Notes: generated by a model not told the origin, from the sequence alone. A stretch of 64,000 nt of DNA from Yaniella sp. (GCF_030453185.1 NZ_JAKDKW010000001.1:1-64000); one strand, 5' to 3'; shown: positions 37,055-47,106, counted from the first letter of the stretch. Translations and numbers: made by a program.

Positions 37055-38482
37055 TCAGACTGAGTAGTACAGCTCAAATTCCATTGGTGAAACCATGGCC
37101 TGCATCGGTGCGATTTCCGTTTCGCGTTTGAGCTGGATCCAGGTTTCTACGAGGTCCTCAGTGAACACATCGCCGGCCAGCAAGAACTCGTGATCTTCTT
37201 CCAGGGCGTCAATGGCTTCTTCTAACGTGCGTGGAGCCTGCTGAATATTCTGGGCCTCTTCTGGCGGCAATTCATAGAGATCTTTATCGATCGGCTCTGC
37301 AGGCTCGATACGATTTCGAATACCGTCCAGGCCGGCCATCAGCTGGGCAGCAAATCCGAGATACGGGTTACCGGAGGGGTCCGGTGCACGGAATTCCAGG
37401 CGCTTGGCTTTCGGGTTCGCTCCGGTCACCGGAATGCGTACCGCAGCTGAACGGTTGCCCTGGGAATACAACATGTTGACCGGCGCTTCGAAGCCTTTGA
37501 CCAGGCGCTTATAAGAGTTCACTGTCGGGTTCGTAAACGCCAAGACAGCGGAAGCGTGCTTCAGTAGACCACCGATGTACCACCGTGCGGTATCGGAGAG
37601 GTTTGCGTAGCCAGTTTCGTCGTAGAACAGTGGCTCTCCGTCCATCCACAGTGACTGGTGACAGTGCATACCTGAACCGCCATCACCAAACACGGGTTTT
37701 GGCATAAAGGTTGCTGTCTTGCCAGCCTGTTCTGCAGCGCCCTTGACGATGTATTTGAAAAGTTGGACATCGTCGGCAGCTCGCATTAGTGTGTCGAAGC
37801 GATAGTTGATCTCGCCCTGGCCACCTGCACCGACTTCGTGGTGTGAGCGCTCGACCTCAAGTCCAACCTGGCCCAAGAGCAGCGAGATATCATCGCGCAG
37901 GTCTGCGTGTTTATCAACCGGGGCTACCGGGAAGTAGCCTTTCATGGTCCGGTTACGGTGACCAAGGTTGCCGCCCTCGATTTCCTTTCCGTCGTTCCAG
38001 AAAGCTTCGTCAGAATCTACGGAAGCGAAAGAACGATTTGGCAAATGAGTTTCGAATCGGACATCGTCGAAAATGTAAAACTCTGCTTCTGCTGCGAAGA
38101 TAGCAGTGTCTGCAATACCGGTAGAAGCCACGTAGTCTTCGGCGCGCTGGGCTACCGACCGTGGGTCACGCACGTAAGCTTCGCCGGTGCGTGGCGACAG
38201 GATAGAAAAGGACATGCACAGGGTCTTGTGCTTACGGAAAGGGTCGACAAAAGCAGTACCAACATCTGGAATCAATTGCAGATCCGAGTCGGCAATACCG
38301 GCGAAACCCGGAATGGAAGAACCATCGAAGAGCTGCCCGATGGTGAAGAAGTCATCGTCTACGGATTCAGCAGGAACGTTGAAGTGGTGCTGGCCGCCCA
38401 GCATGTCGGTGAACCGGATATCTACAAAGACGACGTCCTTGTCCTGAATATAGGATAAAACTTCTTCGGGTGAGGTGAACAT
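37055..38482 (-). CDS. glnA1: Glutamine synthetase GlnA1 (type I)
   Basis: This is the main ammonium-assimilating glutamine synthetase. The 475-aa product carries [76 protein letters not shown], and the adenylylation loop [11 protein letters not shown] with Tyr at about 403, close to Tyr406 of the mycobacterial enzyme. The track ORF starts five codons earlier, but ATG 38482 (MFTSPEEV) has GGAG 5 nt upstream and gives the usual start. It is a likely target of GlnE, encoded 6 kb away. I could not identify a nitrogen-regulator site in its upstream region. Confidence 0.95.
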   Translation of the reverse strand: MFTSPEEVLSYIQDKDVVFVDIRFTDMLGGQHHFNVPAESVDDDFFTIGQLFDGSSIPGFAGIADSDLQLIPDVGTAFVDPFRKHKTLCMSFSILSPRTGEAYVRDPRSVAQRAEDYVASTGIADTAIFAAEAEFYIFDDVRFETHLPNRSFASVDSDEAFWNDGKEIEGGNLGHRNRTMKGYFPVAPVDKHADLRDDISLLLGQVGLEVERSHHEVGAGGQGEINYRFDTLMRAADDVQLFKYIVKGAAEQAGKTATFMPKPVFGDGGSGMHCHQSLWMDGEPLFYDETGYANLSDTARWYIGGLLKHASAVLAFTNPTVNSYKRLVKGFEAPVNMLYSQGNRSAAVRIPVTGANPKAKRLEFRAPDPSGNPYLGFAAQLMAGLDGIRNRIEPAEPIDKDLYELPPEEAQNIQQAPRTLEEAIDALEEDHEFLLAGDVFTEDLVETWIQLKRETEIAPMQAMVSPMEFELYYSV

Positions 38483-38636
38483 TGTCACTCCATTCATTGT
38501 GTATAAGTTGGTACAAGCTTAACGATTTTTCAGATCACATTGAAGTTCTGAGTCTCCAGAACGCGAGAATGCGGTGCAATAGACATTCTTAAAACAGCCA
38601 ATACTCCGGGCTCTCAGCAAAGCCACTAAGCTAGAG

Positions 38637-39050
38637 ATGATGAGCAACGCACAAAATTCTTCTCACCAGCCACGCTGGGCTGGCCAATTTCTCGGTCTAC
38701 CTGAGTCAGGACCAGCCTCGATGGCTTCGTATCCGCGTCGCATCGGTGCGGTTTTCATTGATTGGTTTGTGGCCAGTGGTATTGGCATGATCATTGAGCC
38801 TGACAATCAATGGGTTGTACTGGCTACGTTCTTATTCTTACATTTCGTCCTACTGTGGCTATTCGGGACGACTCTGGGTAAAAGGGTGTTTAGAATCCAA
38901 GTGGTACAGCTGGGCGGAGCTCCTATTAAGCTTTATCAGGCAGCGATTCGGGCGATTTTACTGTGCTTGGTCATTCCGGTCTTGGTTATCGATGGGGATA
39001 GTCGTGGCCTTCATGAAAAACTGGCCGGCACCGTAGAGATTCATATGTAA
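38637..39050 (+). CDS. RDD family membrane protein
   Basis: This 137-aa integral membrane protein has the RDD signature. The Arg-Arg and Asp residues are in YPRRIGAVFIDWFVASGIG (about 31-49), followed by further hydrophobic helices and LWLFGTTLGKRVFRIQVV. Functions for the family are poorly known; some act in Na+/H+ antiport or osmotic tolerance. It is divergent from glnA1 and convergent with the DUF4191 gene, a common actinobacterial arrangement. The other gene's terminator overlaps its 3' coding end. Start ATG 38637 or the next codon ATG 38640. Confidence 0.85.
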   Translation: MMSNAQNSSHQPRWAGQFLGLPESGPASMASYPRRIGAVFIDWFVASGIGMIIEPDNQWVVLATFLFLHFVLLWLFGTTLGKRVFRIQVVQLGGAPIKLYQAAIRAILLCLVIPVLVIDGDSRGLHEKLAGTVEIHM

Positions 39051-39068
39051 TCTCACGACACCGGCCAG
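39016..39068 (-). terminator. Terminator of DUF4191 gene, inside RDD 3' end
   Basis: On the minus strand CTGGCCGG (39068-39061) pairs with CCGGCCAG (39028-39021), with an inner GAGATT/AATCTC stem, and is followed by TTTTT (39020-39016). It lies within the last codons and stop of the convergent RDD gene. Without a T run on the plus strand it should work mainly for the minus strand. Confidence 0.7.
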
Positions 39069-39085
39069 CTGAATAAATCAGGGGT

Positions 39086-39889
39086 TTAGCGACCGCGCAT
39101 AGCTTTGCGGTCAGGACGCATTCGGTTCGGGTCAATGCCCTTCGGGATGCCCAAGTTGTTTACAGGCATGGACGAGATGCGCTGTTCAACGGCGCGAACT
39201 TCGTGACGGTTGAGCGTCTTCTTCATCCGCTTGATCGTTGACTTCACCTCGTGCAGCTCTACTTCGTTGGGACCGTGGCCAACCTGGATCGTGCGGATCT
39301 CAACGTTCGGCAAGAACCGCTCGAGGTGCTTGCGTTGTTTCTCCGCCAGCTTTTTGGCACGGTTATAGTCACCATCCGCCACCAGGACAACACCGGCTTT
39401 ACCGATAGCACGAAATACTGTCTCCTGGGTGCGAGGGTTAACGGCAACAGGGTCATCCTCAACGACCCAGCCGCGACCCAGCTGCGATAACGTAGCACCA
39501 GCAGCACCGGGCCTACCCTCAATCTGGGCAAAGGCCGCTTTCTCCGCCTTCTTATTCATAATGATGATCGCTGCCAGTAGACCAAGCGGAATGAACATCA
39601 GCGTCCACAGCACTGGAGAACCAGTGAGTAAGCCGATGACGAGACCGATCACCAGGGCAGCGACAAACGCGCCAACCATCCACCAGACAATCGATGGATC
39701 AAACTTCCGCGTCATTTTAAAGACGTCGGCGATTTGTTTGAAGAAGCCTTGCTTATTAGCCTTCTTGGCTTTCTTCGCTTCTTTCGCCTCAATTTTCTCA
39801 GTCTTACGACGAGCCTTCTGCTCAGCCTTAACGGTTTTGAGGTCCTTTTTGGGCGCTTGAGCTGCGCCGGAAGATTTTTGTTCAGCCAT
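39086..39889 (-). CDS. DUF4191 domain-containing membrane protein
   Basis: This 267-aa protein has a highly basic, Lys/Ala/Glu-rich N-terminus (about 1-60), two hydrophobic helices (about 68-88 and 93-112), and a soluble C-terminal region with NPRTQETVFRAIGKAGVVLVADG and ends in IDPNRMRPDRKAMRGR. It matches the actinobacterial DUF4191 family, normally found beside lipA and glnA. The function is unknown. lipA and lipB are not present here; a protein kinase gene is divergent instead. Confidence 0.85.
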   Translation of the reverse strand: MAEQKSSGAAQAPKKDLKTVKAEQKARRKTEKIEAKEAKKAKKANKQGFFKQIADVFKMTRKFDPSIVWWMVGAFVAALVIGLVIGLLTGSPVLWTLMFIPLGLLAAIIIMNKKAEKAAFAQIEGRPGAAGATLSQLGRGWVVEDDPVAVNPRTQETVFRAIGKAGVVLVADGDYNRAKKLAEKQRKHLERFLPNVEIRTIQVGHGPNEVELHEVKSTIKRMKKTLNRHEVRAVEQRISSMPVNNLGIPKGIDPNRMRPDRKAMRGR

Positions 39890-39984
39890 GATAAACCTAT
39901 TCTAGCCCTAACCCCTGTGGACAACTTAATTTGACCTTTGTATTTTCGGGCATGATAGAGCCTACCTGTCCGAGGAGATAAACC

Positions 39985-41490
39985 GTGAATTCGACCACAG
40001 ATAGAGAATCGGATTTGCTCAGCACCCGAATAGCAGCAAAATTCGCGCCACCGCAGTTGCTCGCAATTGACGACTGGCGCCTTATTCGGCACCTGGGTAG
40101 CGGTTCAACTGCACATGTATGGCTCTTGCATAACGAATTGCGTTCCCAGTATGTCGCTTGCAAAACTCCCAAAACGCACCTGGACGCTGCTGCACTTTCG
40201 CAAGAAGCGCAGTTGGCCGGGGGGCTGTTCCACGAAAACTTGGTCGCGCGAAGCGAACTATCCCCGAGTTTGAGCCTCGCAGAGACTACTTTTTGGGAAT
40301 TTCTAGCTGGCGGATCATTATCTAACCTTGTTGCATCAACCGGTGTTTTGAGTCTTGCAAACACGGTGACGGTACTGTGGCCAATGCTCCAGGTTGCCCA
40401 GTATTTACATAGTCAGCAGATCGTCCACGGGGACATCTCACCGCGAAACATTCTCTTTGACCTGACCGGAAGGCCGGTACTTATTGATCTCGGAGCAGCC
40501 AGGGCGACGGCACATTCTTCTACTCTGACCGGAACACCGGGTTTTGTGGCGCCAGAATTGGTTCACCCGACCGGTCAGATTGAAGGGTTAGGCGCAGCGG
40601 CCGATGTTTATTCGCTTGGAGCCATTGGCTGGTTCTGTCTGACAGGTATGATGCCCGGCCCAACGCATGCAAGGGTTCCCCTTGTGACACTCAACCCTGA
40701 CTTAGGTGCGGACACCATCGAGCTGTTGGAAGCATCACTGTCAGAACAGCCGGCGCTGCGACCGAGCTTGAGCCAACTAATGGGCGCTGTCCCATACTGG
40801 GCAAAGCCAGAACCCGTGGATTTGTTTCCGGCCGTGGGCGAGGAATACGAGCTCCTTTTACCCACGAGAAAGCCCTTGGCTGCGCAGACACCAAAACGTC
40901 GCACGCGAAAACAAAGCCGTCAGTCGCCGGCAAAGCTAAGGTCAAAAGGTAAAGCGGTACGGTGCCCCAGTGCGTCCCGTCGGCGAATAGTCTTGGGACT
41001 TAGCACCCTAGCGTTAGCCGGGGGAGTGGCGGTAACTGCCACCTATGGAAATCCGGGAGCTGAACAACTAGCAGTAGGCTCGCAGGCGGATGAGCAAACC
41101 AAAACTACTCAAGAAGTCGACTTCCAAGCAATCATTGATTCGTTGGCTAAAGCACGTAGCACTGCATGGAAAGAAGCGGATCCCTCACTAAGTGACACCT
41201 ATGCAGTAGCTGATTCAAAGATCCTGACTGACGATCGTGCGGTTTTGGAATCGCTCGATTCAGCGGGGCACACTTTGGACGGTATACGGATGCGAGCGGT
41301 AGTTCGTGCCGTCGAGCATATAGATGAGCATGCACTCGTTACCGTTGAATGGCGCACGGGTCGTTATGCTCAACGGGATGCTTCTGGAGAAATGGTTGAA
41401 GAATTCCAGCCGCAAACAGAGACCATAGACATGACCTTGCAGGAGACCGCTGAGGGGTGGAAGCTCGCAGACGTAGCAGTACGGAGCTGA
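39985..41490 (+). CDS. Atypical Ser/Thr protein kinase with one membrane helix
   Basis: This 501-aa protein has an N-terminal eukaryotic-like kinase domain (about 28-285), a basic linker, a membrane helix (about 335-357) and an external domain of about 145 residues. Kinase motifs are the Gly loop GSGSTAHV (38-45), lysine VACK (K60), HGDISPRN (about 148-155, replacing HRDLKPxN), DLG (168-170, in place of DFG) and APE (189-191). The catalytic Asp and Lys are kept, so activity is possible. The Arg before the catalytic Asp is Gly, which suggests no activation-loop phosphorylation control. The extracellular part has no PASTA repeats and no family I recognise. GTG start with GAGGAG upstream; a strong terminator follows. 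Confidence 0.85.
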   Translation: MNSTTDRESDLLSTRIAAKFAPPQLLAIDDWRLIRHLGSGSTAHVWLLHNELRSQYVACKTPKTHLDAAALSQEAQLAGGLFHENLVARSELSPSLSLAETTFWEFLAGGSLSNLVASTGVLSLANTVTVLWPMLQVAQYLHSQQIVHGDISPRNILFDLTGRPVLIDLGAARATAHSSTLTGTPGFVAPELVHPTGQIEGLGAAADVYSLGAIGWFCLTGMMPGPTHARVPLVTLNPDLGADTIELLEASLSEQPALRPSLSQLMGAVPYWAKPEPVDLFPAVGEEYELLLPTRKPLAAQTPKRRTRKQSRQSPAKLRSKGKAVRCPSASRRRIVLGLSTLALAGGVAVTATYGNPGAEQLAVGSQADEQTKTTQEVDFQAIIDSLAKARSTAWKEADPSLSDTYAVADSKILTDDRAVLESLDSAGHTLDGIRMRAVVRAVEHIDEHALVTVEWRTGRYAQRDASGEMVEEFQPQTETIDMTLQETAEGWKLADVAVRS

Positions 41491-41563
41491 GTAATCGTTT
41501 CACGGCTATTGTGTTCTCTGGATTGACTGCCACAAAACGCCGTCAGACCTGGCTTTTGAAAAC

Positions 41564-41595
41564 AAAAAACCGCAGAGCGAACTCTGCGGTTTTTT
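41564..41595. terminator. Bidirectional intrinsic terminator after kinase gene
   Basis: AAAAAACCGCAGAG and CTCTGCGGTTTTTT form a perfect stem around CGAA with T runs on both strands. It serves the convergent kinase and membrane-protein genes. Confidence 0.9.
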
Positions 41596-41609
41596 CAATG
41601 GAGCGTGCA

Positions 41610-41975
41610 TTACATGTCGAAGCGCCAAAGTGTTGCTACAAGTGCGGCAATGACTGCCGTGCCACCAGTAGCATGTGCCAAGCCCGTAGAGATCTCCTGA
41701 CCTCGGTTGATTTTACGACGGCCTAGAAGAGCTGTAGTAAAGACCATAAGGCCCAAGAGCAGTTTGATCGTGAGCTTAATACGTTGTGCAGGATCCCCAA
41801 TGCCGTTCATCTCAGCGAGTCCGAAGAGGACCACGCCCGAGATGATCATGAAGATTGCTCCGTACCACTGTGATGTAGTAACGGTTGGTTTTTTGAAGTT
41901 GGCTAACCAACCCCCAACAATCGCTGCCATTGACAGGATATGGACTGCGATGAAGATCGTATTGACGATAGTCAT
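41610..41975 (-). CDS. Four-helix membrane protein of unknown function
   Basis: This 121-aa protein has four predicted membrane helices (about 5-25, 40-58, 70-86 and 98-116). It shows HILSMAAIVGGW and the basic loop RRKINRGQE between helices 3 and 4. It resembles small actinobacterial integral membrane proteins with a CopD/YgaD-like arrangement, but I cannot assign a family. It starts 19 bp after the E2 gene in the same direction, with AAAGGAA about 12 nt upstream, so it is likely cotranscribed with sucB. Confidence 0.65.
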   Translation of the reverse strand: MTIVNTIFIAVHILSMAAIVGGWLANFKKPTVTTSQWYGAIFMIISGVVLFGLAEMNGIGDPAQRIKLTIKLLLGLMVFTTALLGRRKINRGQEISTGLAHATGGTAVIAALVATLWRFDM

Positions 41976-41994
41976 AAAATTACTGGCGTTCCTT

Positions 41995-43776
41995 TCAGAG
42001 GCCTAGTTGGCCACCGAACTCACCGGTTTCGAGACGGTTCTTCAGCGTAGTCATAAACCGACCGGCGTCTGCTCCGTCTACGATGCGGTGATCGTAGGTG
42101 AGTGAGAGATACATCATATGACGGATAGCAATGGAATCATTGCCGTCGGCATCAGCCATGACCACTGGGCGTTTCACAATATTTCCTGGCCCCAAAATCG
42201 CTACCTGCGGCTGGTTGATCACCGGTGTATCAAACAGTGCACCAAATGAGCCGAGGTTAGTGATCGAGAATGTACCACCGGACAGTTCGTCAGGTTTGAC
42301 TTGGTTATCACGGGTACGCAGTGCAACATCTGAAATGGAACTGGCAATGCCAGCCAGATTGAGGTTGCCTGCGTTCTTGATGACTGGCACCAGGAGACCG
42401 CGCTCAGTGTCTACCGCAATACCGATATCTTCAGTGTTGTGGTAGGTAATCTCTTGCGTTTCAGTGTTGTACTGAGCATTCAGAGCTGGGTGAGCACGGA
42501 GTGCCTCAGTGGTGGCTTGAGTAATGAACGCAAGGAATGTGAGGTTAGCGCCGTTCTCAGCTTTGAACCGCTCTTTGACCTGATTACGAAGGTTGACGAT
42601 TCGAGTCATATCGATTTCGTGAACCTGTGTCAGCTGTGCAGAGGTATCCAGCGATTCGACCATACGATCAGCGATGACACGACGGATGCGGGACGCTTTT
42701 TCAGTGGTGCCACGTTTGGACGGATCGATTGAAGAAGCCGGGTCTTTCGGTGCCGGACGCGAGGTCTGCTGTGAGGCGACAGGTCCAGATGCTGGAGCTG
42801 CTGCCTTTTCGCTCTTAGACTCGTACTCTTTTGCTGCTGCAGCAGCGAGCACGTCTTGCTTGCGGATGCGACCGCCCACACCAGTACCGGTGACCTGGTC
42901 TAGATCGACATCTTGTTCACGCGCTAGACGACGAACCAACGGAGTGACGTATCCGTCACCACGTGGAGTTTCATCGGGCGAACTTGGTGTCTCTTCTGCA
43001 GCTGGTGCAGGAGTTGGTGCTGGAGCAGGCTCAGGTTCTGGAGCTGCCTCAGGTTCTGGGGTTGGCTCGGGCTTTTCCTCAACGGGCTTTGACTCGGAAG
43101 CTTCCTGCGCCGGTGCCGGGGCTGGAGCTTCTTCAGCAGGTGCGGAGTCTGAAGATCCAACGAGGGCTAGGACTTGGCCTACCTCGATGTCTTCGTCTTC
43201 CTGAACCTTGATTTCTAGTACGGTACCGGCCACAGGGGATGGGATCTCGGTATCGACTTTGTCTGTCGAGATTTCCACGATTGGTTCGTCGACCTCAATG
43301 GTATCGCCGACTTCTTTTAGCCAACGGGTAACGGTACCTTCAGTAACCGATTCGCCCAATTCTGGCAGGGTGACTTCTTGGGCATCAGCAGATGCTGAAG
43401 CTGGTGCCTCTTCCTGCGCGGCTGGCTCTGGTGTCTCGGCGGTCTCTTCAGCCGGTTCGGCAGCTTCTTCTGGTTCTTCTTCGGCAGGCGCATCTTCTCC
43501 AGCGGAGTCATCCGCGGGGGCATCAGCTGCAGACTCACCTTCGTCGCCAACGACTGCTAAGCCTTGGCCGACCTCGATGTCTTCGTCTTCCTGAACGAGA
43601 ATTTCTAGGACTGTTCCAGCGACAGGGGATGGAATTTCGGTGTCGACTTTGTCTGTCGAGATTTCCACGATTGGTTCGTCGACCTCAATGGTGTCGCCGA
43701 CTTCTTTTAGCCAACGGGTAACGGTACCTTCAGTAACCGATTCGCCCAGTTCTGGCAGAGTAATGGTTTCAGACAT
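41995..43776 (-). CDS. sucB: 2-oxoacid dehydrogenase E2, dihydrolipoamide acyltransferase (SucB-type)
   Basis: This is the core acyltransferase of the 2-oxoglutarate or pyruvate dehydrogenase complex. The 593-aa product has two lipoyl domains with lipoylated lysines in [10 protein letters not shown] at K43 and K173, each followed by an acidic Pro/Ala/Glu linker. Next comes a peripheral subunit-binding domain ([19 protein letters not shown], near 290-325) and a catalytic domain ending with [12 protein letters not shown]. The track ORF starts 13 codons upstream; ATG 43776 ([10 protein letters not shown]) is the family start. In actinobacteria this E2 may serve either complex, so naming is tentative. 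No lipoyl synthase gene is adjacent. Confidence 0.9.
   Translation of the reverse strand: MSETITLPELGESVTEGTVTRWLKEVGDTIEVDEPIVEISTDKVDTEIPSPVAGTVLEILVQEDEDIEVGQGLAVVGDEGESAADAPADDSAGEDAPAEEEPEEAAEPAEETAETPEPAAQEEAPASASADAQEVTLPELGESVTEGTVTRWLKEVGDTIEVDEPIVEISTDKVDTEIPSPVAGTVLEIKVQEDEDIEVGQVLALVGSSDSAPAEEAPAPAPAQEASESKPVEEKPEPTPEPEAAPEPEPAPAPTPAPAAEETPSSPDETPRGDGYVTPLVRRLAREQDVDLDQVTGTGVGGRIRKQDVLAAAAAKEYESKSEKAAAPASGPVASQQTSRPAPKDPASSIDPSKRGTTEKASRIRRVIADRMVESLDTSAQLTQVHEIDMTRIVNLRNQVKERFKAENGANLTFLAFITQATTEALRAHPALNAQYNTETQEITYHNTEDIGIAVDTERGLLVPVIKNAGNLNLAGIASSISDVALRTRDNQVKPDELSGGTFSITNLGSFGALFDTPVINQPQVAILGPGNIVKRPVVMADADGNDSIAIRHMMYLSLTYDHRIVDGADAGRFMTTLKNRLETGEFGGQLGL
43173..43761. repeat. 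Direct DNA repeat encoding the two lipoyl domains
   Basis: Bases 43173-43371 and 43563-43761 are 199-bp direct repeats, offset by 390 bp (130 codons) and about 92% identical at DNA level by my count. Two stretches of 50 bp or more are identical. They encode the two lipoyl domains of the E2 protein and imply recent duplication or gene conversion. Confidence 0.85.
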
Positions 43777-43859
43777 TACGTCCGGTTTCCTCTCTATTCC
43801 TCTTCGAATGCTCACACGTTCAGTGCTATAAGCACAGGTGGCAAAACCACCATGGTGGA

Positions 43860-45233
43860 CTAGGCGTGCAACGGGAATCCGTTGAGTATCATTGCTGCTT
43901 CACCCAGGGATTCGTTCTGTGTTGGGTGTGCGTGGATGAAGTGGGCGACATCCTCTGGGTATGCCTCCCAGTTGACGATCAGCTGTGCTTCACCAATCTG
44001 TTCTGAAATTCGGTCACCGATTGCGTGCACGCCGACGATTGGACCATGTTTCTGTCGAATCATCTTTACAATACCGCTGGTACCGATGATTGTGGATTTA
44101 CCGTTTCCGGCGAGGTTGTACTCGACGGTTTCAACATTATCGGAACCGAATTCTTCCTGTGCGACTGGTTCAGTCATGCCAACAGAAATAATTTCTGGTG
44201 TCGTGAACGTCACTCCAGGAATATTGCGGTCCTCGACCTTCAAGGGGTTATTACCCATGATCTCTTCGATCACAAAGTGGCCGTGCTGATAACCGCGGTG
44301 TGCCAGCTGTTTGCCTTTCACAATGTCACCGATTGCGTAAATATCGCCTACACCGGTGTGTAGGCGATCGTTTGTGGCAACGTGTGCGCCGTCCATCGGA
44401 ATGTTGACGTCTTCGTAGCCCATGTTTTCGGTGTTTGCTTTGCGTCCGGTGGCCACCAAGCAAATGTCGGCTTCGAACTCTTTCCCATCGGCCAAGGTGA
44501 CCTTGACACCGTCTGAGGTTTCTTCGACTTTCTCAAAGAAGACGCCGAGATTTGACTTGATACCGGCCTTACGGAAGTTGCGTGTTAGTTGCTTGATAAT
44601 AGCAGGGTCCTCGTTTGGAACGAGTGTGTCCAAGCCTTCGATGATGGTCACATCCATACCGTAAGAGTTCCATGCAGAAGCAAACTCCGAACCGATGACA
44701 CCGCCACCCAGCACGATTGCAGATTTTGGAGTGTAGTCCAACTGCAGTGCTTCGGTGGATGTGAGAATCTTATCGGAGATCGTGAGGCCCATGGTGTTGG
44801 AAACAGAACCGGAAGCGAGGATGATGTGTTTACCGGTGTAGACGGTGCCATCAACATCGATCTGGTTTTCAGACACCAGGCGACCATTGCCTGAAATTGT
44901 GGTCACCTTCCGCATTTTCAGTAGTCCCTGAAGACCTTTGAATTTGCCATCAACGATTTTGTCTTTGTAATCACGGACAGCTGCCATGTCGATCGACTCG
45001 AAGGTCGCCTTGACGCCGAATTTCTCGGAAGCGCGTGCTGAGTCGGCAACTTCTGCAGCGTGTAAATAAGCTTTCGTCGGGATACAACCGTAGTGGAGGC
45101 ATACGCCTCCAAGCTTGTCCCGTTCAATAATTCCTACGGATAGTCCGTGGTGTGATGCACGTATTGCTGCAGCATATCCGGCGGAGCCACCGCCGAGAAT
45201 TAGTACGTCGAATTCTGTAGCGGTTTCAGTCAC
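43860..45233 (-). CDS. lpdA: Dihydrolipoyl dehydrogenase (E3)
   Basis: Lpd reoxidises the dihydrolipoyl groups of 2-oxoacid dehydrogenase complexes using FAD and NAD+. The 457-aa product has an FAD site [16 protein letters not shown], the redox disulphide [15 protein letters not shown] (about 42-56), the NAD site [17 protein letters not shown], the second FAD site [10 protein letters not shown], and [13 protein letters not shown] with the catalytic His-Glu pair. GTG start with GAGGAG 7 nt upstream. It is followed by the E2 gene 83 bp downstream in the same direction. Confidence 0.95.
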   Translation of the reverse strand: MTETATEFDVLILGGGSAGYAAAIRASHHGLSVGIIERDKLGGVCLHYGCIPTKAYLHAAEVADSARASEKFGVKATFESIDMAAVRDYKDKIVDGKFKGLQGLLKMRKVTTISGNGRLVSENQIDVDGTVYTGKHIILASGSVSNTMGLTISDKILTSTEALQLDYTPKSAIVLGGGVIGSEFASAWNSYGMDVTIIEGLDTLVPNEDPAIIKQLTRNFRKAGIKSNLGVFFEKVEETSDGVKVTLADGKEFEADICLVATGRKANTENMGYEDVNIPMDGAHVATNDRLHTGVGDIYAIGDIVKGKQLAHRGYQHGHFVIEEIMGNNPLKVEDRNIPGVTFTTPEIISVGMTEPVAQEEFGSDNVETVEYNLAGNGKSTIIGTSGIVKMIRQKHGPIVGVHAIGDRISEQIGEAQLIVNWEAYPEDVAHFIHAHPTQNESLGEAAMILNGFPLHA

Positions 45234-45473
45234 GATCGATGCTCCTCATCTTTGCGGAGGTTTGCCCCGCAATCGTCCTCGTAAATGGTTTCCAACCACG
45301 CGTCCGCTCTACTGTGTTTCCTGGAGTTACCAGGTCAGTATCTGGACACTTCCTATTAACTGTATAACTTCCTGCGGCAGTTGTTCCATAACCTGTACCA
45401 CGTTAACACTTTTGCATTTGAAGGACGCATCAAAAAATCGGATTTAAGTGGTGTATATCGCTAAATTGGGCCG

Positions 45474-45504
45474 CCCTTCACGGACGGCCCAATTCGCTAC
45501 TTCG
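45474..45504 (-). terminator. Hairpin downstream of pepA
   Basis: AATTGGGCCG and CGGCCCAATT form a perfect 10-bp stem 6 bp after the pepA stop, around an 11-nt loop. The T run on the minus strand is short (TTTA). Confidence 0.65.
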
Positions 45505-45509
45505 TTTCT

Positions 45510-47063
45510 TTACTTACTTTCCCGGTTGCTCACAAATTCAATGAGCGTCCGGACCATGACCCCCGTGGCGTGTTTTCCTGTGTAGCCGCGTGGACTGGAT
45601 TCGTTGAAAGCTGGCCCGGCGATATCGAGATGGGCCCAAGGTGTCTCACCCACAAAGTCACGCAAGAACGCGGCGGCGCCCTGCATGCCGCCGAAGCGTT
45701 CACCGGTGTTTTTCATGTCAGCTACATTCGAGTCGAAGCCGCCGCGGGCTTCTTCTGGTATGGGTAACTCGACGATGATCTCACCAGTTGTCGAAGCAGC
45801 GTTGCTGAGTTCTTTACGCACGTCTTCGCGACCCATGAGACCTGTTGTGCGCACGCCCAGCGCAACCATTGCTGCACCCGTCAGCGTTGCGATGTCGATT
45901 ACAACGTCGGGCTCTTCTTCGGTTGCCGCTATCAGAGCATCAGCCAGAACAAGACGTCCTTCTGCGTCGGTGTTCATCACTTCGACGGTCTTACCGCCGC
46001 GCATCGTGATGATGTCTGAAGGTTTGATACTGGTGGCCGAAGGCATATTCTCGGCCATAGCTAACCAACCGGTGACTTGAACATTCAGGCCGAGCTCCGC
46101 AACTGCGTGCACAACGGCTCCGACCGTGGCAGCGCCGGCCATATCCATTTTCATGGTTTCCATAGAGCCGGCTGGCTTCAACGAGATACCACCGCTGTCA
46201 AAGGTGATTCCTTTTCCAACCAGTGAAATATGGCCCTTGGCATTGTCAGGAGTGTAGTCGAGTTTTACCAACCGAGGCGGGTTAGCTGAACCCTGCCCGA
46301 CGCCAAGCAGGCCTCCAAAGCCGCCTTCTGCGAGCGCTTCTTCGTCGTAAATCGTTGCTGTGACCTTGGAGTTGGCAACCAGGGCGTCGATTTCTTCAGC
46401 GAATGTGCCCGGAAATAGATGTGATGGGGCGGTGTTGACCAGGTCTCGCGTCACGAAGGTAGCCCGCGCTACAACTGCTGCGCGTCGTACAAGTTCATCA
46501 GCATCGGCAATACTGGTCACAAATGTTAAGAACAGATTTTCGACATCGTCATCCGACTCATCCGTTGTTTTATACCCGGCGAATGAATAGGTGCCCAGAA
46601 CTGAACCCTCGGCGACGGCGGTGAGATGTGCTGCGCTTTCGGCTGGCAACGCGACAGTGATATCGGTGATGCCGGACATTTTTGCAGTGGCTGCCCCGGC
46701 AGCGCGACGTAGGGCTTCGGCAGAGATATTTCCGGGAGTGGAATTATCTAAGGTAGGGCTGCCCTGGGCTGGCGACTCGGTGGAGCCGAGGCCTGTAAGT
46801 ACAACAAGTTTGGCCTCGAATTGTGTGGCAGCACCCGCGACGCGTGTCACTTCGTCTGCCTTACCTTTAACACCAAGTGTCTCGAGTTGGTCTTGCAATG
46901 CAGCAACGGCCGTCTCATCAAGACCGGGGGCTACGAGGGCAGGGCCTTCGTCCGTGGACTGAACGCCGAGCACGAGTGCTTCGGTGGATTCAACAGCGTT
47001 GGTCGTTGTCAGTTGGGCGGTGAATTCCGCAATGAAATCAGTGGTAGCGGCATTTTGAGCCAC
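45510..47063 (-). CDS. pepA: Leucyl aminopeptidase (M17)
   Basis: This is a cytoplasmic dizinc aminopeptidase that trims N-terminal residues from peptides. The 517-aa product has the metal-binding GKGITFDSGGISLKPAGSMETMKMDMAGAA stretch and the M17 signature NTDAEGRLVLADAL, with ATLTGA and GYTGKHATG near the end. N-terminal and catalytic domains are of usual length. GTG start with AAAGGA upstream. The gene is divergent from the PAC2 gene, with a perfect palindrome in the shared region, and stands upstream of lpdA on the same strand. Confidence 0.94.
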   Translation of the reverse strand: MAQNAATTDFIAEFTAQLTTTNAVESTEALVLGVQSTDEGPALVAPGLDETAVAALQDQLETLGVKGKADEVTRVAGAATQFEAKLVVLTGLGSTESPAQGSPTLDNSTPGNISAEALRRAAGAATAKMSGITDITVALPAESAAHLTAVAEGSVLGTYSFAGYKTTDESDDDVENLFLTFVTSIADADELVRRAAVVARATFVTRDLVNTAPSHLFPGTFAEEIDALVANSKVTATIYDEEALAEGGFGGLLGVGQGSANPPRLVKLDYTPDNAKGHISLVGKGITFDSGGISLKPAGSMETMKMDMAGAATVGAVVHAVAELGLNVQVTGWLAMAENMPSATSIKPSDIITMRGGKTVEVMNTDAEGRLVLADALIAATEEEPDVVIDIATLTGAAMVALGVRTTGLMGREDVRKELSNAASTTGEIIVELPIPEEARGGFDSNVADMKNTGERFGGMQGAAAFLRDFVGETPWAHLDIAGPAFNESSPRGYTGKHATGVMVRTLIEFVSNRESK

Positions 47064-47106
47064 GAAATCACGTCCTTTGGGTATGTGGCGGAATAGAATT
47101 GATTGG

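Noticed and set aside
38483-38636. GlnR or AmtR nitrogen-control site before glnA1
   Set aside because: I looked for the GTnAC-N6-GnAAC and AmtR-type patterns and found no convincing match.
39897-40364. 155-aa minus-strand ORF across the kinase start
   Set aside because: It is antisense to conserved kinase motifs with no ribosome site or family match; a shadow frame.
42674-43204. 176-aa plus-strand ORF inside sucB
   Set aside because: Its repetitive Ser/Ala/Gly composition mirrors the Pro/Ala/Glu linker on the real strand; it is a shadow frame.
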